From positions 1 through 47,015 of the forward strand of contig CAZSLZ010000007.1 of the NCBI GenBank assembly GCA_964607865.1: 47,015 nucleotides of DNA, given 5' to 3'. A program made the position numbers and the translations under genes. The notes under the pieces were generated by a model. That model saw nothing but the letters and a program-made list of their open reading frames with translations. It did not search any database and had not been told where the DNA came from. The DNA comes from CAZSLZ01 sp964607865. Its GTDB lineage: Bacteria; Vulcanimicrobiota; JAJTBE01; CAZSLZ01. Shown here piece after piece: positions 1-8,491 of this stretch. Positions within the stretch are counted from its first letter, which is position 1; each line of letters starts with the position of its first letter.

Positions 1-627
1 CGAGCCCCCTGCGCCTGGCTATGCCCCTTCGGGCTTTTTCAGGATCTTCTGGCAAAAATTAAAGGAAAGAAAATAAATATCCCCCGCCAGGCAAATTATT
101 TAAGGTTCGCCGTACTTCTCATATTTGTTTTTATTTTACCCTATTTTCTGGGGGCCAACTGGTTTTCCAAAATTTGCCCCGCCGGCTCCCTGACCGCAGC
201 TATACCCTGGTTTTTCATACAGCCTCCCTTTCCCGGAATGCTGGGATATTTTTTCTATATAAAAATAGGAATGCTGGTGTTAACCATAGTGCTTGCCATA
301 TTGTCCAGCCGCATTTTCTGCCGTACTTTCTGTCCCCTGGGGGCGATACTGGGCGCCTTTAACCGATGGAGCTACATAAATATTTACGTGGATGAAGGTT
401 GCACTCAATGCGGGGCATGTAAAAGGATGTGCCCCATGGATATTGAAATTTTCAGAGACCAGGGATCCAGTGATTGCATTAGATGCATGCAGTGCACCGC
501 CTGCAAACATGTGCATGTACGTGTGGGCTTTAAAAACCCCTGTGAAAAACCCTGCAAAGATGAACCTGCGCCGGTTTCAAACCCGGAACCGGCCGATGAA
601 ACCGTTTCAAAAAATGATTCAGGATAG
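1..627 (+). CDS. Membrane-bound 4Fe-4S ferredoxin protein, NapH/CcoG/YccM-like (5' partial)
   Basis: The frame is open from base 1, so the N-terminus lies outside the window; 208 residues are visible. It begins with a CAWLCPFG motif, followed by a hydrophobic segment, a second Cys-Pro motif (KICPAG), another membrane segment and CRTFCPLG. Paired CxxxCP motifs at membrane edges are typical of the NapH/NosR/YccM group of polyferredoxin membrane proteins, which pass electrons between quinone or other donors and periplasmic or cytoplasmic partners. A cytoplasmic ferredoxin part follows: CTQCGACKRMCP is a classic 4Fe-4S ligand set. The second set, CIRCMQCTACK, has its fourth Cys one residue early and no Pro. 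The tail is Pro/Glu-rich with two further Cys. The specific electron donor and acceptor cannot be told. A 108-base gap separates it from the next gene. Confidence 0.8.
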   Translation, partial: RAPCAWLCPFGLFQDLLAKIKGKKINIPRQANYLRFAVLLIFVFILPYFLGANWFSKICPAGSLTAAIPWFFIQPPFPGMLGYFFYIKIGMLVLTIVLAILSSRIFCRTFCPLGAILGAFNRWSYINIYVDEGCTQCGACKRMCPMDIEIFRDQGSSDCIRCMQCTACKHVHVRVGFKNPCEKPCKDEPAPVSNPEPADETVSKNDSG

Positions 628-735
628 AATGATAACGGTTATTTCGCAATTATATGGGGGATATATATATTCTTTTCAGCTGTTTTTTATAAAGTCAACA
701 TTAAAAAATATCAAATAAAAATACTGGAGGATAAT

Positions 736-2484
736 ATGAAATTCAAGCTTTCAATCTTTGCTGTTTTTCTGTTAATTTTCGTTATGGCAATACCCGCTTA
801 TTCTCAGGGAAACCGTAATTATTTATATTATTACAATATGGGAATGGAATATAATAAAAGGAATGATCACGAAAAAGCCCGGGAGATGCTGGAAGAATCG
901 GTTAGAATGAATCCGGAGTTTTTCCGGGGCCATTATAACCTGGGAGTCATTCTGTCTGGGCAGCAGAAACTCGAGGAAGCCCGGGCTCAATTTCAAAGAG
1001 CTCTTGAAATAGAACCCGGTTCAGCAGAAACAGAATTTGCCCTGGCTGTTGTCTTCTATAAACAGAATGATTTTGCCCAGGCATTGAAACTATTAAACCA
1101 GCTGGATGGCTCGGCGGTAAATAAATATGAACTTTATTACAACCGGGGTTTGTGTTATTACCAGGTTGAAGATTATAAAAGTGCAGTTAAAAATTTTAAA
1201 AAAGCCATAAGGATAAAAGACACGGCACAGGCGTATTTTAATATAGGGCTGGCGTACGAGAAGTTAAACGATGTTTTCCGGGCAGCCGATTCTTACAGAA
1301 AAGCTACCCGGCGTGACGATAAATTTGCCAGGGCTTATTACAGCCTGGGAACCCTGCTGAACAGACAGGGCCATAATACCGAAGCCTATGTCAAACTGGA
1401 AAGGTATGTAAAACTTGAACCTGATGACCCGCGAGGCTGGAAGGAACTTGGAGATGCCTACTATGGCATTACCTGGTATAGCCAGGCTCTGAAAGCCTAC
1501 CAGACAGCTTTGAAGTTGAAACCTGATTATGCCGAGGTTTATTACCAACTGGGCCTTCTATATGGAAGAAAAAAAGAATGTGAAAAATCTCTGGAGGCTT
1601 ACAGGAAAGCTGTGGAGTTGGAGCCCGATATGGCACGCGCCCTGATGGGGGTTGGATACAGTTATGCCAAGCTGGGAGAACATGAGAAAGCCCTGGAAGC
1701 TACTATTGATGCAGTGCAAAAAGATCCACATTTTGCCAGGGCATTTTTCAACCTGGGGGTAACTTATGAAAGACTTGGCCGGATGAATGATGCAATCCGG
1801 GTTTACAAAAAAGCTATAGAACTGAGCCCCCGTTTCGACCATGCTCTTTACAACCTGGGTTTATTGTATGGCAAACTCGAACAATATCCCGAGTCCATCG
1901 AATATACAAAAAGAACACTTGAAGTAAATCCCCGCTATATGAGCGCCTATCATAACCTTACAGTTTCTTATATGGATTATGGACAGTTTTACCAGGCTCT
2001 GGAAACTGCCAACAGGGCGTTAAAAATCAAGCCCAGATATGAAAATGCGCAATTTTTGAAGGGTGAAGCCCTGTACAGGCTTAAAAGATATTCCGAGGCA
2101 AAAAAGGCTTTTCAGACTGTAGTTGAATGGAGCCCTGACAATGCCGATGCCCACTACAACCTCGCTCTTGCCTGTGACATGTTGAACCGGCCGGAGGAAG
2201 CCTTGAAATTCTTTAAAAATGCCTGCAGGCTGAATCCCGGCATAACTGATGCTCTTTACAACATTGCAATTATCAGTTATGATCTGGCAAAATTTAAAGA
2301 AAGCTTAGAATACTTTGATGAATATCTGGAAAAAAAGCCCGATGATGCCCAGGCGATATACTGGCAGGCCAGGGCATATTTAAAAACCGGAGCTCGCAGG
2401 AAAGCAGAAGAAAGCCTGGAAAAACTCACTGAGATGCAATCAAACTATGGCGAAGATCTTAGAAAAGATATGGGAATCAAATAG
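736..2484 (+). CDS. Exported TPR-repeat protein
   Basis: This 582-residue protein starts with a clear signal peptide (residues 1-24, Lys-rich start, hydrophobic core, ending AYSQG). The rest is almost entirely tetratricopeptide repeats, about 16 units of 34 residues, recognised by recurrent patterns such as A-x-YNLG-x-x-Y and A-x-x-x-LxP. TPR arrays bind proteins and often scaffold envelope or secretion complexes. No catalytic domain is visible. The start is supported by GGAGG seven bases upstream of the ATG at 736. It lies between the iron-sulfur protein and ruvA, with about 100 bases on either side, so operon membership is unclear. The binding partner is unknown. It is one of three TPR-rich exported or membrane proteins in the window. 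Confidence 0.85.
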   Translation: MKFKLSIFAVFLLIFVMAIPAYSQGNRNYLYYYNMGMEYNKRNDHEKAREMLEESVRMNPEFFRGHYNLGVILSGQQKLEEARAQFQRALEIEPGSAETEFALAVVFYKQNDFAQALKLLNQLDGSAVNKYELYYNRGLCYYQVEDYKSAVKNFKKAIRIKDTAQAYFNIGLAYEKLNDVFRAADSYRKATRRDDKFARAYYSLGTLLNRQGHNTEAYVKLERYVKLEPDDPRGWKELGDAYYGITWYSQALKAYQTALKLKPDYAEVYYQLGLLYGRKKECEKSLEAYRKAVELEPDMARALMGVGYSYAKLGEHEKALEATIDAVQKDPHFARAFFNLGVTYERLGRMNDAIRVYKKAIELSPRFDHALYNLGLLYGKLEQYPESIEYTKRTLEVNPRYMSAYHNLTVSYMDYGQFYQALETANRALKIKPRYENAQFLKGEALYRLKRYSEAKKAFQTVVEWSPDNADAHYNLALACDMLNRPEEALKFFKNACRLNPGITDALYNIAIISYDLAKFKESLEYFDEYLEKKPDDAQAIYWQARAYLKTGARRKAEESLEKLTEMQSNYGEDLRKDMGIK

Positions 2485-2581
2485 TTTTAAGAAGTTATAA
2501 ATATGAAAATTGGGTTCATTATTTTTGAAAACCCCGTCAATTCAAGAAGGAATTGTCATAAAGCCCCTTTAAGTTTTATTT

Positions 2582-3175
2582 ATGATTTATCAGATTGACG
2601 GAGAAATTATTAATATTACCAGTCAGGTTATTGTGGTGAATGTTAACGGCGTGGGTTACGGTGTTAATGCCCCTCAGCGTTTAATCGACACCCAGAAAAT
2701 CGGCAACCGGATTCGGTTCTTTACACTTACCATAATGAACCAGGATGGTATCGCGCTTTTCGGGTTTTTATCCTCACTGGAAAGAGAATTCTTCAAGATG
2801 CTCCTGAATATTCCCAGGGTGGGCCCCAAGGGCGCCCTTAAAATTCTTTCCTCAGCCCCGGCTGCCGATATAATACGCTCTATACTGGAGGGAGATCACA
2901 AAAAATTATCCCGCCTGCCAGGGATCGGCGCCAAAACAGCCCAACGGCTGGTTATTGAATTGAAGGAAAAAGTGGACAAATTTGCCAAGACCGCAAGCGT
3001 CGCTTCAACTTCAGTTTATGACGAGATACTGGAAGTGCTTATAGACCTGGGCTGCCCTCCCCCTGAAGCTTCTGAAATTGTAAAAACCGCAAAAGAGACA
3101 CTGGAAACTGACGAGCCTGGTTTTGATGATTTATTGTCGGAATGCCTGTCGGTCATAGCCCGGGAGGAAAAATAA
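2582..3175 (+). CDS. ruvA: Holliday junction branch migration protein RuvA
   Basis: RuvA binds four-way DNA junctions and loads the RuvB motor during recombination and repair. The 197-residue length fits the family. The N-terminal OB fold is recognisable (VIVVNVNGVGYGV, then LFGFLSSLEREFF). Two helix-hairpin-helix motifs follow, NIPRVGPKGALKIL and LPGIGAKTAQRLVIELKEK, which contact the DNA backbone. The C-terminal region (about 145-197) is the RuvB-binding domain. The ATG at 2582 has no strong SD, but the protein begins exactly where the family does. ruvB follows at once, its SD lying inside the end of ruvA, so the two are translationally coupled. ruvC is not in the window. Confidence 0.96.
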   Translation: MIYQIDGEIINITSQVIVVNVNGVGYGVNAPQRLIDTQKIGNRIRFFTLTIMNQDGIALFGFLSSLEREFFKMLLNIPRVGPKGALKILSSAPAADIIRSILEGDHKKLSRLPGIGAKTAQRLVIELKEKVDKFAKTASVASTSVYDEILEVLIDLGCPPPEASEIVKTAKETLETDEPGFDDLLSECLSVIAREEK

Positions 3176-4216
3176 ATGGACCCCGCAAAAAAGAACCTTC
3201 GCCTGGTTTCGGGCAGTGAAAGGGACGAGGACACAAATAACGATAACCAGCTGCGCCCCCGAAGTATAGATGAATATGTGGGCCAGGAAAAATTAAAGGA
3301 AAACCTCAGGGTTTTCATAGAAGCTGCCCGGATGAGGAACGAGGCCCTGGACCATGTACTTTTAAACGGCCCTCCGGGCCTGGGTAAAACCACCCTTGCA
3401 ATGTGCATTGCAAAAGAAATGGGAAAAGAAATAAAGACAACTTCGGGGCCGGCGATTGAACGCCCTATCGATTTACTGGTATTATTAAAAAATTTAAAAC
3501 AGGGTGATGTTCTTTTCATTGATGAGATTCATCGGTTAAGCCGAAATGTGGAAGAAATCCTGTACCCCGCAATGGAGGATTTTGTTTTTGACCGGGTTAT
3601 GGGAAAAGGAGTCCGCGCCAAAGCCCGGCGTATTCCTCTGCCCCGGTTTACCCTTATCGGCGCCACTACCAGGGGAGGCATGATTTCTTCCCCAATGCGG
3701 GGAAGATTCGGTATAAGTTTCAACCTTTCTTTTTATTCTCATAAAGAGCTGAAGAATATTGTAAAGCGTTCGGGAAAAATTCTAGGTATAGAAATGGAAG
3801 AAGATGGGGCGTTGGAAATTGCCCGGCGATCCCGGGGGACTCCCCGGATTGCCAACCGGCTTATCCGCAGGGTAAGAGATTTTGCCCAGGTTAAAGGGCG
3901 GGGCAGAATTGAGTGGAAAGTGGCGGACCACGCCCTGAACCAGATGGGTATAGACGGCCACGGCTTGGACGAGATCGATCGCCGCATACTGGAATGCCTG
4001 GTCTTGAGGTTTAAAGGACAGGCTGTGGGAGTGGATACATTGGCAGCCTATGTGCAGGAAGACCCATCCAACCTGGAAGATATGTATGAACCCTATTTGC
4101 TCAAGGCGGGTTTTCTAATTAAAACCCCCAGGGGCAGGGTAGCTTCACCGGAAGCCTTTGAATATTTCGGCAAGAAATTCCCCTTTTCACCGGCCCAGAA
4201 GGAATTATGGAAATAA
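3176..4216 (+). CDS. ruvB: Holliday junction DNA helicase RuvB
   Basis: RuvB is the hexameric AAA+ motor that drives branch migration with RuvA. The 346-residue protein has Walker A at about 65-72 (GPPGLGKT), Walker B with LFIDEIH at about 113-119, sensor 1 (IGATTR) and the arginine-finger region RGRFG. A winged-helix DNA-binding domain occupies the C-terminal 80 residues (QAVGVDTLAAYVQED). The ATG begins directly after the ruvA stop, and GGGAGG lies inside the last ruvA codons. The sensor region reads RGGMISSPMRGRFG where many homologues have RAGLLTSPLRDRFG, a mild variation. A degenerate hairpin with T-rich tail lies directly downstream. Confidence 0.97.
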   Translation: MDPAKKNLRLVSGSERDEDTNNDNQLRPRSIDEYVGQEKLKENLRVFIEAARMRNEALDHVLLNGPPGLGKTTLAMCIAKEMGKEIKTTSGPAIERPIDLLVLLKNLKQGDVLFIDEIHRLSRNVEEILYPAMEDFVFDRVMGKGVRAKARRIPLPRFTLIGATTRGGMISSPMRGRFGISFNLSFYSHKELKNIVKRSGKILGIEMEEDGALEIARRSRGTPRIANRLIRRVRDFAQVKGRGRIEWKVADHALNQMGIDGHGLDEIDRRILECLVLRFKGQAVGVDTLAAYVQEDPSNLEDMYEPYLLKAGFLIKTPRGRVASPEAFEYFGKKFPFSPAQKELWK

Positions 4217-4220
4217 AAAT

Positions 4221-4247
4221 GGGCCGTCCCAAAAGGGCAGCCCTCTT
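4221..4247 (+). terminator. Probable (imperfect) terminator after ruvB
   Basis: GGGC pairs with GCCC and CCC with GGG around an AAAA loop, with a C/A mismatch and a bulged T, followed by TCTTTGTTT. It shares the GGGCTGTCCCAAAAGG-type pattern found in other terminators of this window (4633, 12105 and 34090). The mismatches make it weaker than those. Confidence 0.5.
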
Positions 4248-4275
4248 TGTTTACAAGTTGAAAAATTCTAATTTT

Positions 4276-4466
4276 GTCATCGCGAGCTTCCGCAGGATGC
4301 GTGGCGATCTCTGCACCACCCAATTAAGAATTGGGGAACATATTGTTCGCATAATAGTTTTTTTACCCGGCAAAAATCCAGAAGCTCACAGACGCAAGGT
4401 AGTGGGTTAGGAACCAACCCGATCTGAATTGAGATTGCCACGGTTTCTGTGAAACATCGCAATGAC
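4276..4466 (+). repeat. Intergenic MITE-like repeat, copy A (about 191 bp) with 36-bp imperfect terminal inverted repeats
   Basis: The element begins GTCATCGCGAG and ends CGCAATGAC. The first 36 bases and the reverse complement of the last 36 match at 27 positions. Inside lie two perfect small palindromes, CCAATT-AAG-AATTGG and GAACA-TAT-TGTTC, then a stretch ending AACCAACCCGATC. The core recurs at 34146-34278 (inverted) and 37315-37480, and the terminal hairpin recurs at 29849-29927. The end sequence resembles a palindrome (TCATTGCGAG...GGCAATCTC) that I recall from many bacterial genomes, but I could not check this. No ORF encodes a transposase. The sequence on to 4632 holds a degraded copy of the hairpin (near 4478-4515) and nothing else recognised. 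Confidence 0.75.
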
Positions 4467-4632
4467 AACATTTCTTTAGGCTGTCACACCCTTCCGGGGC
4501 TTGCCAGGACGAACATTCAGCCCGTTAGAAGAATGAAACCTGGCTGAAAAAACTTTGTTGCGAACTGCTTGTTCCCCGACTTAAAACCGGGCTTCCAATG
4601 ACAAATTTCGGACTTTTCAGAAAAATTTAAAA

Positions 4633-4655
4633 GAGCCATCCTTTTGGGACAGCTC
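4633..4655 (-). terminator. Rho-independent terminator for the minus-strand acidic protein gene
   Basis: Read on the minus strand, GAGCTGTCC and GGATGGCTC form a 9-bp stem with two G-U pairs and a five-base CAAAA loop, followed by a T-rich CTTTTAAATTTTT. It lies 26 bases after the stop of the 4681-5328 gene. The stem-loop is nearly the same as the hppA terminator at 34090-34120. Confidence 0.65.
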
Positions 4656-4680
4656 ATTTTTTATACTTAAAACCTGATTA

Positions 4681-5328
4681 TTATTCTTCAGTTTCTTCAA
4701 TCTGTTCGGTTTCATCGTCTTCTTCGGGCCTTACTGGAAGTTCTTCCTCGATTTCTTCTGTAGAAACATCCTCGTCTTCATCGTGATCCACCCATTCCAG
4801 CTTATCGGTTTGAACCACTCCGCAATCATTTTTAAATGCCCATTTATACATAACCATCAGTTCGTCAAAAATTTCCCGGGCTCTTTCCAGGTATTTCCAT
4901 TTTCCCAGGAATTCCTTTTTCAGAAGATCATGCTCGGAAATTTCGTCGAAAATATCTTTAATTTTGTCATAGTCATCCTGCAATTCTTCCGGGGGAATAT
5001 AAGTGAGGAATGGAAAGGTAAGGTTGGAATCGCCATAACGCCGCAGAATTCCGAAAGCGTCATCCATACGATAGACCAATTCTTCCACGATGGTGCCGTC
5101 ATTGGTCAGGTCGTTATTGTCATCCACATCCTTGTAAACAAAAGTCCGTTTTGCTATTTCCCCGCCCAGTTGATTAATTTCATCAATCAATTCTTCCTTC
5201 CGGTTGTTTTCTTCCTCGGAAAGAGGGCGGTTACGCAAATTATCATTAAGTTCGTCAGCCAGGGGACGAATTTTATTAAAATCATCTTCATGGATTAAAA
5301 AATATCTCCAGGTTAACAATGGTTCCAT
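4681..5328 (-). CDS. Acidic hypothetical protein
   Basis: I do not recognise this 215-residue protein. It is strongly acidic and apparently cytoplasmic, with no signal peptide or membrane segment. Residues 1-170 look mainly helical, with many Asp/Glu/Leu/Lys and aromatic positions such as LTWRYFLI, YRMDDAFGILRRYG and FLTYIPPEEL. The last 45 residues are almost all Asp, Glu, Thr and Val, a probably disordered tail. An SD-like AAAGGCGG precedes the ATG at 5328. It is a single-gene unit, divergent from era and followed by its own terminator. Acidic tails of this kind occur on chaperone-like or nucleic-acid-mimicking proteins, but I see nothing that decides between these. Confidence 0.7.
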   Translation of the reverse strand: MEPLLTWRYFLIHEDDFNKIRPLADELNDNLRNRPLSEEENNRKEELIDEINQLGGEIAKRTFVYKDVDDNNDLTNDGTIVEELVYRMDDAFGILRRYGDSNLTFPFLTYIPPEELQDDYDKIKDIFDEISEHDLLKKEFLGKWKYLERAREIFDELMVMYKWAFKNDCGVVQTDKLEWVDHDEDEDVSTEEIEEELPVRPEEDDETEQIEETEE

Positions 5329-5431
5329 AATATCCGCCTTTCAAAAAAAAACTGAATTTCTCGTTTGTTTCAACATGAAACTCTTACATCCTTCTTCTTA
5401 TTCATTTTATTGAAGGATTAGAATTAGTAAA

Positions 5432-6373
5432 GTGGAATATCGATTTATGGCTGAAGATTACTCCACAAGGAAAATCGAGTTTCATTCAGGTTTTATTGCA
5501 GTGGTGGGTAAGCCCAATGTGGGCAAATCTACTCTGGTTAATACTATTGTGGGCCAGAAGATTTCCATAATTTCTCCCAAACCACAGACCACCCGCCACA
5601 GAATTCTTGGAGTGAGAACCGGAGTAAACTATCAGTTGGTTTTTGTGGATACTCCCGGCATTCATCAACCCGAGGATGAACTGGGAAATTATATGGAAAA
5701 TACTTACAAAAACGAGATTAGAGATTCAGAAATTATTTTATATGTGGCAGACATTTCACACCCCCCCACCGTATATGATCACAGAACCCGCAGGCTGTTA
5801 AGTGAATTGAAAGCTGAGAACATTCCGGTTTTTCTTGCAATGAACAAGATAGATATTATTTCGAGAGAACGTATAGAAAAAAATAAGTCAAAATATATGA
5901 AATTATTGGATTTCAACGAGGTTTTTGAAATTTCAGCTTTAAAGGGTATTGGAGTTGCCGATTTGGAGAACAGGCTGGTAAGTTATCTGCCCCTGGGGCC
6001 GCCTTATTTTCCTTCCGACCAACTTACCGATCAATCTCCCGAACTGCTGGCGTCGGAAATAGTGCGGGAAAAGATACTCATGAAAACCCGGCAGGAAGTT
6101 CCCCACGGTGTTTTTGTCCACACCGCGGAGGTCCGTGAGGGCGTAAACTCCGACGATTTGTATTTCAACATTATTATTTATGTGGAAAGAGATACCCATA
6201 AAGGGATTCTTATAGGCAAAAGCGGAAACAGGCTTAAAGAAATAGGCAGCCTGGCAAGAAACGAACTGGAATTTTTATTAAAAAAGAAAGTGTATCTTGA
6301 TTTGTGGGTCAAGGTCAAAACCGACTGGAAAGAAAGAAAAGACCTGCTCAAGTCCTGGGGATACGAATCGTAG
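5432..6373 (+). CDS. era: GTPase Era, 16S rRNA-binding ribosome assembly factor
   Basis: Era binds the 3' end of 16S rRNA and couples 30S maturation to GTP status. GTPase motifs are G1 GKPNVGKST (about 26-34), G2 region PQTTRHRILG, G3 DTPG (73-76), G4 NKID (138-141) and G5 SALKG. The C-terminal KH domain contains GILIGKSGNRLKEIGSLAR, the RNA-binding loop, and ends with the usual VKVKTDWKE segment. The total of 313 residues fits the family. The start is uncertain: GTG at 5432 or the in-frame ATG at 5447, which places the conserved GTPase core closer to the N-terminus. Neither has an ideal SD. The stop is one base from the end of the convergent ABC ATPase gene. Confidence 0.96.
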   Translation: MEYRFMAEDYSTRKIEFHSGFIAVVGKPNVGKSTLVNTIVGQKISIISPKPQTTRHRILGVRTGVNYQLVFVDTPGIHQPEDELGNYMENTYKNEIRDSEIILYVADISHPPTVYDHRTRRLLSELKAENIPVFLAMNKIDIISRERIEKNKSKYMKLLDFNEVFEISALKGIGVADLENRLVSYLPLGPPYFPSDQLTDQSPELLASEIVREKILMKTRQEVPHGVFVHTAEVREGVNSDDLYFNIIIYVERDTHKGILIGKSGNRLKEIGSLARNELEFLLKKKVYLDLWVKVKTDWKERKDLLKSWGYES

Positions 6374-6374
6374 G

Positions 6375-7538
6375 TTATTTCCTCAGGGTTATACGCTTTT
6401 CGGTTTTTTTATCGAATAAATGGCATTTATTCTGGTTTAAAACCACTTTCATTTTTTCGCCGATTTTTGCCCCGGTATGAGAATCCACCCTGGCAACCAT
6501 CTTTTCATCACCCAGGGATATATACACTATAACTTCCGATCCCATGGGCTCCACAACTTCCACATCAACCTCAAAAGTGTTCCATTCCTGGGGTTCAATT
6601 TTGGAAATTTCCTTGTCATATATGTCTTCGGGCCTTAAGCCAAAAACTATTTCTCTGCCTGCAACTTCTTTCAGGGTATCGCCGGGAACCTTTAACTGAA
6701 AACCCTTGGATTTTATGAAATACTCGCCGTTTTCCTCAATTATCTTTACATCCAGGAAATTCATTGCCGGGCTGCCGATGAAACCTGCCACAAATTTGTT
6801 GGAGGGAAAATCGTAAATATTCAGGGGGGTATCCAGTTGCTGAATGATACCTCCGTTAAGCAGGGCTATGCGGTTGCCCAGGGTCATGGCTTCGGTCTGA
6901 TCGTGGGTTACATATATGGTGGTAACACCCAGCCTGTGGTGCAGTTTCTGTAATTCCGCCCTCATTTGAACCCGGAGTTTTGCATCCAGGTTGGAAAGTG
7001 GTTCGTCCATTAAAAATACCTTGGGTTTTCGGACAATAGCCCGGCCCATTGCCACTCTCTGGCGTTGTCCCCCCGAAAGCTCCTTGGGTTTCCGGTTCAG
7101 CAGGTTTTGAATACCCAGTAAATTGGCAGCATCGTTAACCTTTTCGTCGATTTCGCTTTTGGGCAATTTCCTCAGTTTAAGGCCGAAAGCCATATTGTCA
7201 TATACACTCATATGAGGGTATAGCGCATAGTTCTGGAATACCATAGCTATATCCCTGTCTTTTGGGGAGGTATCATTAACCATTTTATCATCGATATGTA
7301 TTTCGCCGGAAGTTACTTCTTCCAGCCCTGCCAGCATACGAAGGGTTGTGGATTTACCGCAGCCTGACGGCCCCACCAGCACCAGAAATTCACCATCAAT
7401 GACTTCCATGCTCAAATCTTTTACAATATGGACTTTCTGGGGCTTTTCCGATGGTTTCCAGAATTCAAACCATTTCTTCTTTACGGGTACTTTACCGTCG
7501 AATATTTTATTTACTTTTTCAAAACTAACGCTGGCCAT
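6375..7538 (-). CDS. ABC transporter ATPase, MalK/UgpC/MsmK type (sugar import)
   Basis: This 387-residue ATPase energises ABC importers, typically for sugars or glycerol phosphates. It has Walker A GPSGCGKST, signature LSGGQRQRVAMGRA, Walker B VFLMDEPLSNLDAKLR, the H-loop (VTHDQTEAM) and a C-terminal TOBE/OB regulatory region starting near FIGSPAMNF. I use the ATG at 7538 because GGAGG sits five bases upstream; an in-frame TTG at 7550 overlaps that SD. An uncommon charged, aromatic insertion (VPVKKKWFEFWKPSEK, about residues 17-32) lies between the first strands of the domain. No permease or binding-protein gene is adjacent, so it probably serves several importers, as MsmK-like ATPases do. 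Its 3' end abuts era. Confidence 0.9.
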   Translation of the reverse strand: MASVSFEKVNKIFDGKVPVKKKWFEFWKPSEKPQKVHIVKDLSMEVIDGEFLVLVGPSGCGKSTTLRMLAGLEEVTSGEIHIDDKMVNDTSPKDRDIAMVFQNYALYPHMSVYDNMAFGLKLRKLPKSEIDEKVNDAANLLGIQNLLNRKPKELSGGQRQRVAMGRAIVRKPKVFLMDEPLSNLDAKLRVQMRAELQKLHHRLGVTTIYVTHDQTEAMTLGNRIALLNGGIIQQLDTPLNIYDFPSNKFVAGFIGSPAMNFLDVKIIEENGEYFIKSKGFQLKVPGDTLKEVAGREIVFGLRPEDIYDKEISKIEPQEWNTFEVDVEVVEPMGSEVIVYISLGDEKMVARVDSHTGAKIGEKMKVVLNQNKCHLFDKKTEKRITLRK

Positions 7539-7630
7539 TAAATCCTCCAAAATTTCGGTGCTTCAATCTACACTCGCATTTTCTTCTTCAATAAAACCGG
7601 GTTTTCCTTCACAAAGCAAGGTTGTAAAAT

Positions 7631-8491
7631 TCAATCAAGTTTGTGCCCGGTATTATTTATAAATACATCTTCCAGGGATACTTTTTTTGTTTTTATATTA
7701 AATATTTTTTCTTCCTGAACCAGCAGGTTCATGGTTTTTGCCAGTTCAGGATCATTATTTTCAAATTCCAGAACCTTCCCAGGCTTATCATTTTCCTGAA
7801 CCAGCTCAATCTGGATCTTATCTCCGCCCATTTCTTTCTTCAACTCGGCAGGAGCGCCGATTTTTACAATTCTACCTTCATCAATAATTGCCACCCTGTC
7901 GCAGAGTTCGTCGGCCTCTTCCATATAATGGGTAGTCAGAAAAACGGTTTTTTCTTCCTGTTTTAATTTTTTGAAAATATTTCTTATATTCCGCGCAATG
8001 TGGGGGTCCAGCCCCACGGTGGGTTCGTCCAGAAATATCAGGGGAGGGTCAGGAAGCAATGCCCGGGCAATAACCAGGCGCTGTTTCATTCCCGATGATA
8101 ATTTTCTGGCTTCCTCTTTTTTCTTGTTTTGCAGTTTTATATAATCAAGTACTTTGTCCACGTCAACAGAGTTTTTATCATATAGACGGGCAAAAAAGTT
8201 CAGGTTCTGCTCTACAGTCAGCCTGGGATAAAAATTTTTAACTTCGAATACAATACCCACCTTTTCTCGTATTTTTTCCGGCTGTTTGACGGTATCGAAA
8301 CCCAGCACAGTTGCATTGCCGCCGGTGGGGCGAATCTGGGTTGTAAGAATTTTTATGGTGGTGGTTTTTCCTGCCCCGTTAGGGCCCAGCAGGCCGAAAA
8401 TCTCGCCAGGTTTAACATTAAAAGAAATATCTTTTAAGGCTGGGAAATCCTTATAATTTTTTGTTACATTTTCTACTTCAATTATGTTCAT
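7631..8491 (-). CDS. ABC transporter ATPase, ABC-2/DrrA-CcmA type
   Basis: This 286-residue nucleotide-binding protein has Walker A LLGPNGAGKTTTI, signature LSSGMKQRLVIARAL, Walker B LIFLDEPTVGLDP and H-loop TTHYMEEAD. The EEAD form and GLDP are typical of ATPases paired with ABC-2 export permeases (drug, polysaccharide or Na+ efflux). About 60 residues beyond the core may be a partner-binding tail. The ATG at 8491 overlaps the TGA of the upstream gene (TGATG), so I prefer it to the TTG one codon earlier. No ABC-2 permease lies nearby. It could work with an unlinked permease or be regulatory. Confidence 0.88.
   Translation of the reverse strand: MNIIEVENVTKNYKDFPALKDISFNVKPGEIFGLLGPNGAGKTTTIKILTTQIRPTGGNATVLGFDTVKQPEKIREKVGIVFEVKNFYPRLTVEQNLNFFARLYDKNSVDVDKVLDYIKLQNKKKEEARKLSSGMKQRLVIARALLPDPPLIFLDEPTVGLDPHIARNIRNIFKKLKQEEKTVFLTTHYMEEADELCDRVAIIDEGRIVKIGAPAELKKEMGGDKIQIELVQENDKPGKVLEFENNDPELAKTMNLLVQEEKIFNIKTKKVSLEDVFINNTGHKLD

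Noticed and set aside
4217..4500. Small genes in the ruvB downstream gap (frames of 64-76 residues at 4207-4471)
   Set aside because: The frames lie inside repeat A and its palindromes and have no SD or protein-like pattern.
7539..7550. TTG at 7550 as the start of the MalK-like ATPase
   Set aside because: The TTG overlaps GGAGG, which serves the ATG at 7538; the four extra residues are not needed by the family.
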